A stretch of DNA of 64,000 bases from Thioclava electrotropha (GTDB lineage: Bacteria; Pseudomonadota; Alphaproteobacteria; Rhodobacterales; Rhodobacteraceae), in contig NZ_CP053562.1 in NCBI RefSeq assembly GCF_002085925.2, positions 3,671,501 to 3,735,500 of the forward strand, given 5' to 3'. Within the stretch, counting starts at the first letter, position 1, and every line of letters begins with the position of its first letter. The notes under the pieces were generated by a model. That model saw only the letters and a program-made list of their open reading frames with translations, did not search any database and was not told the DNA's origin. Below are positions 58,685-64,000 of the stretch, one piece after another. Made by a program: the position numbers and the translations under genes.

Positions 58685-59092
58685 GACTTTACGAGCCTTC
58701 TTTCGAGATACTTTTCCAGCGCAACGTCAGTCGCATAGATCTATAACGCGAGTCGGGCGGGCGCCGAATTCTGCCCAATGCGCGGCTTTGAGGGTTGCCA
58801 ACCGGTCCGGAGCGTGTCGGAGCCTGCGGCGGAGTTCGAGGCCCGGCGCAGTTTTCGGACTCTTCGGACCCCTGCAGCTTCTCCCGCGCCCCGCATCGCC
58901 GCCAGACGCGATCCACGAGAGGCTGTTGGCTGCCGGAAACCCTGCGGTCCGGTAAGCTTGTTTAATCCATATGCCGGTCGTCTTCCGGTCGTCCGCGGGA
59001 AGCGCGGACTTCAAGTGTTGCGCGATTCATCACATTGGGAAAGCGAATATAAATGCGATATGATATTCGAAAGTGCGATACATGGGGGATCC
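58685..59092. other. 408-base stretch without a supported gene; LysR promoter region
   Basis: The last 60 bases are AT-rich and hold the 7-base repeat TGCGATA twice (59054-59060 and 59074-59080, 20-base period), a possible site for autoregulation of the LysR gene. Rest is filler without a frame. Confidence 0.45.
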
Positions 59093-59935
59093 ATGAACAT
59101 CGAACATGCCAGAACTTTCCTTGCCGTCGCCGATACCGGCAGCTTCGTCGCGGCCGCCGAAAGGCTTCACGTCACCCAGTCAACCGTGAGCGCCCGTATC
59201 CGGGCACTCGAAGATCAGTTGGGCACCAGGCTTTTCACTCGCAACAAGGCCGGCGCGGCGCTGACTGCGGGCGGTGGCCGGTTCCTGAAGCATGCAGCGC
59301 AGATGGTGCGAGCCCTCGAACGCGCGCGGCACGACGTCGGCCTTCCTGGACGATTCCGCGCGCGTGTCGTCATCGGTGCGCGCTTCGGCCTGTGGGAAGG
59401 GCTGATGATGAAATGGTTCGCCAATATCCAGCGGACCCATCCCCGGGTTTCGTTTCATTCCGAAATCGGCTTCGAGCCGGAACTGATGCAGGCGCTGGTC
59501 GACGGGCGGATGGATATCGGAGTTATGTTCACCCCGCAGCGCCGGCCGATGCTCGAGCTCCTACCATTGCTTACTGAACAGCTGGTGCTCGTCTCCACCG
59601 AACCGACCGCTAGCATGCAGCCTGACGGCTATATCCATGTCGAGTGGGGCCCGGAATTCGACAATCAGTTCCGCGCTGGCTTTCCGGAGTTTCCCGGTCA
59701 TGCACTCTCGGCCAATATCGCCTGGCTCGGCCTTCAATATCTCAAGTTCAATGGCGGCAGCGGCTATTTTCCCCGGCGTCTGGTCGAACACCAGATCGAT
59801 AGCGGCGCCCTGTTCCCGGTGCCCGGTGCGCCGGTGTTCGAATTGCCGGCGTGGATCGTGATCCGCGAGGATCGCAACAAAGCGCTTGTTGATCCGATGG
59901 TCCAGAGTTTGATGGCTGGCCTTGTGGCGCCTTGA
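59093..59935 (+). CDS. LysR family transcriptional regulator
   Basis: 280 residues. Winged HTH: FLAVADTGSFVAAAERLHV and TQSTVSARIRALEDQLGTRLF; effector domain of the periplasmic-binding type follows. Start at 59093 (MNIEHART) with GGGGGA upstream; the frame is open further up but lacks a start signal. No divergent target gene is adjacent. Confidence 0.9.
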   Translation: MNIEHARTFLAVADTGSFVAAAERLHVTQSTVSARIRALEDQLGTRLFTRNKAGAALTAGGGRFLKHAAQMVRALERARHDVGLPGRFRARVVIGARFGLWEGLMMKWFANIQRTHPRVSFHSEIGFEPELMQALVDGRMDIGVMFTPQRRPMLELLPLLTEQLVLVSTEPTASMQPDGYIHVEWGPEFDNQFRAGFPEFPGHALSANIAWLGLQYLKFNGGSGYFPRRLVEHQIDSGALFPVPGAPVFELPAWIVIREDRNKALVDPMVQSLMAGLVAP

Positions 59936-60295
59936 TCTGCGATCAATTTCCGCTCTTGTCCTTTCCCAGCGGCCTGTCGCTCGCGTTCGGTATCCTGCTG
60001 GAGCATTTCCAATCGGTCACCTCGCGTTCGGGCTCGCTGCGTAGTGCTTTCGCGGGATCGAAGAAACTCCTTCCGGCAAGGCTGCGTCCGCCTTTTGGTC
60101 GATCGAACCGAGTATGTCTATCAGAGGCTTCATAGCCGCGCCCGAGGGTCCATGACTGATCGTTATGACGATCATCCACGAGGGAAGCAGTCGCGCCAGC
60201 TCTTTGACCGGCGCGCAAAGCGAAGTGGTGAGCAAAAACAGCCTTAGTCCCTCAGCTCTTGAATTCGTCGTTAATGGCTTCGACTTGAAAGCACG
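59936..60295. other. 360-base stretch without a supported gene
   Basis: No supported frame; a minus ORF at 60017-60235 has a hydrophobic patch (LARLLPSWMIVITIS) but no family or ribosome site. Nothing else seen. Confidence 0.4.
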
Positions 60296-61309
60296 TCAAA
60301 ACGGGTGTTCCAGGAGATGGCGGGCCTGCGCGACCATGCCGTCCAGACGTGCAGCGGCCTTGGGGACATCGTTTAGCGCACCCACACCCTGGCCCGCATA
60401 GAGTGCCATCGCCTCCAAGTCGCCGGTCGTGGTTCGCAGCGGCGAATCCGTGCTGAAGCGGAGGCGCGGCTGATCGCCGTCGCGGGCGATGGCCTCGCGC
60501 GGAAGACTGTCAGGGTCGTGGCCGAGATAATGTCCGTCCACGCTCTCGGTCACGCTATTGGCGATCACCCGCACCGCAGCGCCCTTGGGCCAGTTCAGAA
60601 CGAAAACATCGGTCAGAACCGTGTCGTCGCCGGTGGCCTCCGTGATTCGAGATTTGTGATAGGGATGAGCGAAGGATTCCTCGGTCGCCAGAAAGGCCGT
60701 GCCGCATTGCACGCCATCGGCGCCGATGGTCAACGCGGCGGCGAGACCCTCACCCGTTGCGATCCCTCCGGAGACGACGACCGGCAGGTCGGTCTGCGCA
60801 AGGATTTGCTCGGCCAGCCCGAAAGCCGGATGTCGTCCATGCACGTGACCGCCCGCCTCGACGCCCTGCGCGATGATCACATCCGCTCCGGCCTCTTCGG
60901 CGATCCGCGCTGCCTCGACCGTGCCGACCTGATGCAGAACAAGGCAACCGGCACGTTTCACGCGGGCCACCACGTCAGGCATCACGTCCCAGAAAAAGCT
61001 GAATGCCGGCACGCCAAGATCGAGACAGCAGGCGATCTGCGCATCGAGCAGCGCTGGTTCGGTCGCCGCGGGGATCAAGTTGACGGCAAAAGGTCGGTCA
61101 GTCGCGTCCCGCAGCGCAGTAACCTCTGCGGCGATCAGGGCTGGGTCTTCGCGCACCATGCCCAAAATCCCGTAACCGCCCGCATTGGCCACGGCGGCGA
61201 CCAGTTCCCAGCGGGAAACGCCGCCCATCCCGGCCAGCAGAACTGGCTGGGCGCACCCCAGCAGGTCGCAAAGCGGTGTGTGCAGCGGGTTTATTGGCTG
61301 GTCCGTCAT
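60296..61309 (-). CDS. Nitronate monooxygenase / NAD(P)H-dependent flavin oxidoreductase
   Basis: 337 residues, TIM-barrel FMN protein. Characteristic: PVLLAGMGGVSRWELVAAVANAGG, IAQGVEAGGHVHG (FMN phosphate loop) and VVVSGGIATGEGLAAALTIGADGVQCGTAF. Oxidises nitronates or acts as a flavin reductase. ATG at 61309 has GGGAG. It is the last gene of the putative NO/nitro-stress unit, 16 bases after the DUF488 gene. Confidence 0.9.
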   Translation of the reverse strand: MTDQPINPLHTPLCDLLGCAQPVLLAGMGGVSRWELVAAVANAGGYGILGMVREDPALIAAEVTALRDATDRPFAVNLIPAATEPALLDAQIACCLDLGVPAFSFFWDVMPDVVARVKRAGCLVLHQVGTVEAARIAEEAGADVIIAQGVEAGGHVHGRHPAFGLAEQILAQTDLPVVVSGGIATGEGLAAALTIGADGVQCGTAFLATEESFAHPYHKSRITEATGDDTVLTDVFVLNWPKGAAVRVIANSVTESVDGHYLGHDPDSLPREAIARDGDQPRLRFSTDSPLRTTTGDLEAMALYAGQGVGALNDVPKAAARLDGMVAQARHLLEHPF

Positions 61310-61325
61310 GCTTGCTTCTCCCGTT

Positions 61326-61715
61326 CTATAACCATTGGCGCAGGTAATCACGTAACACGACGGCGTTATTATGTGCCTCGTCCTTTGAAGCATAAAGTAG
61401 CGTAACGACGTTCTCGCGTGCATATTCGGCGAGCTCGCGGACCAAATCGTCATGAGCGGCAAGTTCCGCCTCATAACGCGTGGTGAACTCCTGCCACCTA
61501 TCAGGGTGCTCGTGGAACCAGCGCCGCAATTCGTCGCTCGGCGCGATCTCCTTGCACCAGTGAAACAGTCTGGCGCGGTCCTTCGCCATGCCGCGCGGCC
61601 AGAGACGATCGACCAATATCCGCTTGCCATCTGACACGCGTGCCGCGCGATAGATCCGCTTGACGCGGATAAGCTCGCCAGGAGCTTCGGAGGTGGGGGG
61701 GCTTGCTGACGGCAT
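61326..61715 (-). CDS. DUF488 family protein
   Basis: 129 residues. Characteristic VKRIYRAARVSDGKRILVDRLWPRGMAKDRA and the C-terminal TLLYASKDEAHNNAVVLRDYL mark the DUF488 (YeaO-like) family. Function is unproven; often near haemoglobin-like or nitrogen-stress genes. Start shares a base with the stop of the preceding AhpD-like gene. Confidence 0.88.
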   Translation of the reverse strand: MPSASPPTSEAPGELIRVKRIYRAARVSDGKRILVDRLWPRGMAKDRARLFHWCKEIAPSDELRRWFHEHPDRWQEFTTRYEAELAAHDDLVRELAEYARENVVTLLYASKDEAHNNAVVLRDYLRQWL

Positions 61716-62058
61716 CAGCTGTCCGGCTTGTCCGTGTCGCCGATCATCTCAACTGCTTTCAGAGCATGGGTCCAAGAGGCGCCGGCGCGCATTTCCGCGG
61801 CGCCCCAAATCGCTTCCATGACCTGTTCGTCCGAGGCGCCCGCGCGCCGGGCTGCTTTGACATGGCTCTCGATGCACCATGGACACTGCGTTACGTGCGC
61901 GACGCCACGGCGATAAGTTGCTTGCTGCGCGCATCGAGCGCCCCTTCAGTGAACACCGCTTTCGAAAATGCGCGAAAGGCGTTCTCGGTCTTCGGGGCCA
62001 AGGCATGACGCCGCTCGACGAGATCTTTGGTCGGATTGGGAAGATGCATCTCAGACAT
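61715..62058 (-). pseudogene. AhpD/carboxymuconolactone decarboxylase-like gene with a one-base deletion
   Basis: From ATG 62058 the frame reads MSEMHLPNPTKDLVERRHAL to IAVA, then drops out with a stop; one base earlier the next frame goes on VAHVTQCPWCIESHVKAARR to the end at 61715. The join at about 61904 lacks one base. The CxxC-H motif (CPWCIESH), the family's peroxidase/disulfide centre, would be intact if repaired. Could be a sequencing error. It sits in the middle of the five-gene NO-stress unit and overlaps the hemerythrin gene. Confidence 0.7.
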
Positions 62059-62536
62059 GGCCTGCGCCTTGGGTTTCGAATTTCGGGAATAACACGTCGT
62101 TTTCCAGCCGGATATGGGCTGCTAGGTCTTCAAGAAATTCACCGACCCCGGCATAGAGCCGCGTCCAGCTTGTGCATGCACCGTCCGGCAATGTCAGATC
62201 GTTTGTCAATTGCCGGATCTGTCCGACCTCCGCCTCATGGTCGTCGTGATCCGCGCGCATTGTAGCGATCGGCCCGTCCAGCCTCGGTGCCGCGTTGCGG
62301 ATGGCGGGAAACAGAACCAGCTCCTCCTTCTTCATGTGGACTTCGAGCCCGCCGATCATCCGGTGCAGTAGCGCGGACAGCCCGGCAGGGACATCTGCCT
62401 GCCCGGCATGGACGGTCTCCACCTTTTCCGAGAGCGCCGCCAGTTCAGGCAAGTGAGCGCGATGCTTGGCGTGATACTCTGACTCGATGTAGCGGGTGAG
62501 GCTGGCGGAATCTTGCGGGGGTAGCGGTCTCGTCAT
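62051..62536 (-). CDS. RIC-type (DnrN/YtfE) hemerythrin-domain protein
   Basis: 161 residues. Hemerythrin iron ligands: His in YHAKHRAHLPEL, HMKKEELVLFP, DHDDHEAEVGQI and HIRLENDVLFPKFE. The layout matches the C-terminal hemerythrin half of RIC (repair of iron centres), which restores Fe-S clusters after NO or peroxide damage. The N-terminal ScdA domain is missing, but the family in Rhodobacterales often has the short form. Starts 15 bases after the haemoglobin gene. Confidence 0.88.
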   Translation of the reverse strand: MTRPLPPQDSASLTRYIESEYHAKHRAHLPELAALSEKVETVHAGQADVPAGLSALLHRMIGGLEVHMKKEELVLFPAIRNAAPRLDGPIATMRADHDDHEAEVGQIRQLTNDLTLPDGACTSWTRLYAGVGEFLEDLAAHIRLENDVLFPKFETQGAGHV

Positions 62537-62551
62537 GTCGGTATCCTTTGG

Positions 62552-63028
62552 TTAGAGCAAAGAGGGGACGGTTCGGGGCTTGGCGCTCTCGACCGCCATA
62601 TGGAGCGAGCGCGCGATCCGTTCGGCGCGTTCGATGACATGGGCGGCCCCCTCGGGGGGACAGGTCTCGATCGCGGTCTCGCGGAACAGCATCAGCCAGC
62701 GTTCGAAATGATCCCATTCCACTGGCAAGGACGCATGAACCTGCATCGGGGCGCCATGATAACGACCGGTCATGAGTGCTACCGAAGACCAGAAATCCAC
62801 CATCCGCTGCAAATGCGGCCCCCAATCGGGAATCCTGGAGGCGAAGATCGGCCCGAGAACTGCGTCAGCACGCACCTTGTCGTAGAAACGATGCACCAAC
62901 TGGGTCAGTTTATCCTCGTCCAAACCCGTTTGCGCCATGATCGCATCGGTCTTTTCGGGGCGCGCGGATATGATCTGTCGATCAGCAGGTGACATGGGAT
63001 CCCCCGAGAATTTGAACTTGAGGCTCAT
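62552..63028 (-). CDS. Group III truncated haemoglobin
   Basis: 158 residues. Group III truncated haemoglobin text: LVHRFYDKVRADAVLGPIF (the distal region), MVDFWSSVALMTGRYHGAPM and QVHASLPVEWDHFERWLMLF with the proximal His. Binds O2 or NO; in denitrifiers thought to detoxify NO. ATG at 63028 has GGAG; ATG at 62995 is an alternative. First gene of the NO/nitro-stress unit. Confidence 0.9.
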   Translation of the reverse strand: MSLKFKFSGDPMSPADRQIISARPEKTDAIMAQTGLDEDKLTQLVHRFYDKVRADAVLGPIFASRIPDWGPHLQRMVDFWSSVALMTGRYHGAPMQVHASLPVEWDHFERWLMLFRETAIETCPPEGAAHVIERAERIARSLHMAVESAKPRTVPSLL

Positions 63029-63042
63029 GCTATCTCCGCAAA

Positions 63043-63063
63043 ATAAGCATTGTAAATACCTAT
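63043..63063. promoter_or_regulatory. Possible NsrR-type motif upstream of haemoglobin gene
   Basis: On the minus strand TATTTACAATG (63048-63058) matches the NsrR core ATTT-N-AAAT with one mismatch. It lies about 20 bases before the haemoglobin start. NsrR is a NO-sensing repressor. Weak evidence. Confidence 0.35.
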
Positions 63064-63619
63064 TGCGGCGAGTGTAGGATGCCCATGAACTTCGCATTCT
63101 CGCAAATTACGGGCGGAGCATTTCGATCCGGATGGCAAGCGTCCGCGAATCTGGTCTTCCCGACCGCACGCCTTCGGCTGAATCCTTGATGCTCAAGAGG
63201 GTGCAGGGGTTACGTTTTCGGACCGTAGCCAGAAGACACGAAACCCTTCAGCACCTCGTCCCTGGCGAAGGTTTGGTCTGGGCTTCCTGCGTGGCGCATC
63301 AACACGGGCAGGCCGTCACCGGCGGAAGAGGTGGGGCGAATTGTCGCGGATCATAATGGGCATTTGAATTACTTGCGCGCCTTGCCACCCTGTGCGGGCA
63401 GGTCGGACTAAGTTACGGCTTCGATCACGGCGAAGCTGGGTATCGTCGGATCGCCATGGCAGCGACGGCCTGATCCCCGCACCTCTCGTCGCGAAATTCG
63501 CACAACGGGGGTTGTCCATTCGGACCGGCTCACATCAGGTTGTTCGAGGAGCAGAGCGCATCAAGCGAGCGTTGCATATGCAGGCTCGATGGTCGTTACC
63601 GAACAGACCAGCGGGTTCC
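63064..63619. other. 556-base stretch without a supported gene
   Basis: No convincing frame on either strand. The last 60 bases precede norF termination. Nothing else recognised. Confidence 0.4.
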
Positions 63620-63889
63620 CTATAGCCCCAGTGGCGCGAGATAGAGCACCAGCAACAGGAGGCACACGCCTGTCAGCGCCACATCGAAGCCGCGCTGCCA
63701 AGCGGGCGCCTGCACCAATCCCAGATATTTTCCGAGGATGATCCGCGCCTTTTGCCAGGCAAGTGCCATCACGACCACCGCTGCCGCCACTGGCCACTTG
63801 GCCCAGACCCCCGAGAATGAAAGCAAGGACGAGCCAAGGGTGAGGAGAACAAGCGTGCCAAGGGCGATATAGAGGGACCGGCGCGTCAT
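63620..63889 (-). CDS. norF: NorF-like small membrane protein
   Basis: 89 residues, three hydrophobic segments (YIALGTLVLLTLGSSLLSF, WPVAAAVVVMALAWQKARII, GFDVALTGVCLLLLVLYLAP). The WQKARIILGKYLGL motif is that of NorF/cytochrome oxidase subunit IV-like proteins of nitric oxide reductase clusters. Start 63889 overlaps the norE stop by 4 bases. Confidence 0.8.
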   Translation of the reverse strand: MTRRSLYIALGTLVLLTLGSSLLSFSGVWAKWPVAAAVVVMALAWQKARIILGKYLGLVQAPAWQRGFDVALTGVCLLLLVLYLAPLGL

Positions 63890-64000
63890 TGCAGGAGATA
63901 GACCACTGGAAAGAGCAGCACCCAGATCAGATCGACCATGTGCCAGAACGCGGTCGCATCCTCGATATTTCCCACATGATCGCGCCACGCCACCAGCAGC
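63886..64000 (-). CDS. norE: NorE (cytochrome oxidase subunit III-like), C-terminus
   Basis: Only the last 37 codons are in the window (5' end beyond 64000). LLVAWRDHVGNIEDATAFWH then MVDLIWVLLFPVVYLLQ is the final region of subunit III-like NorE; the conserved WHMVDLIW is diagnostic of this group. norE and norF support nitric oxide reductase activity. Confidence 0.82.
   Translation of the reverse strand, partial: LLVAWRDHVGNIEDATAFWHMVDLIWVLLFPVVYLLQ

Overview
The window looks like a chromosomal segment from a member of the Rhodobacterales (Paracoccaceae-type alphaproteobacterium). It is GC-rich, the housekeeping genes have the family-typical form, the gene order pcm - tolC - popZ-like is alphaproteobacterial, and the divergent metR/metF pair and a Paracoccus-type narR beside a narK/narGHJI operon point the same way. 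The genus cannot be fixed from sequence alone.

Region 1 (1-23 kb) is ordinary core genome: the alanine dehydrogenase C-terminus, mscL, suhB, divergent metR/metF with a clear dyad between them, a nitrilase, a PaaI-type thioesterase, a DUF2235 hydrolase, valS, an MFS carrier, two PLP aminotransferases, an MsbA-like exporter, a YgfZ/GcvT-like protein, a PopZ-like protein, TolC, Pcm and tRNA-Cys. Region 2 (23-25 kb) is a short low-GC island: a tyrosine integrase and a small overlapping ORF next to the tRNA-Cys 3' end. Region 3 (25-28.6 kb) is a TetR-controlled HlyD/permease/ATPase export operon.

Region 4 (28.7-41.3 kb) is a nitrate respiration operon read right to left: narK1, narK2, narG, narH, narJ, narI, ppiC, a beta-carbonic anhydrase and a DUF2478 protein. 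It diverges from the Crp/Fnr-type regulator narR. The shared intergenic region carries two perfect TTGAT-N4-ATCAA boxes. At the right edge of the window norE (partial) and norF begin a nitric oxide reductase accessory cluster. Between 60.3 and 63.0 kb lies a five-gene unit (truncated haemoglobin, RIC-type hemerythrin, AhpD-like, DUF488, nitronate monooxygenase) that fits NO or nitro-stress protection. Together these suggest an organism that respires nitrate and handles NO.

Region 5 (41.3-47.6 kb) is an AT-richer accessory block: a two-HTH protein, two large and very different tyrosine recombinases overlapping by 4 bp, then a Lon-like AAA ATPase and a small membrane protein. This is the best candidate in the window for an undescribed mobile or recombination system. 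Region 6 (47.6-58.2 kb) is a scarred zone. It holds a broken EamA transporter, a frameshifted HPP-CBS protein, a 5-formyl-THF cyclo-ligase copy cut by an IS5-type remnant and frameshifted at a G7 run (with an intact paralogue 1.6 kb away), an IS256 remnant and long gene-free stretches. Intact units among these are GFA enzymes, an ArsR-SRPBCC-GFA operon with a perfect dyad operator, a GntR/TauE pair and a PACE efflux protein.
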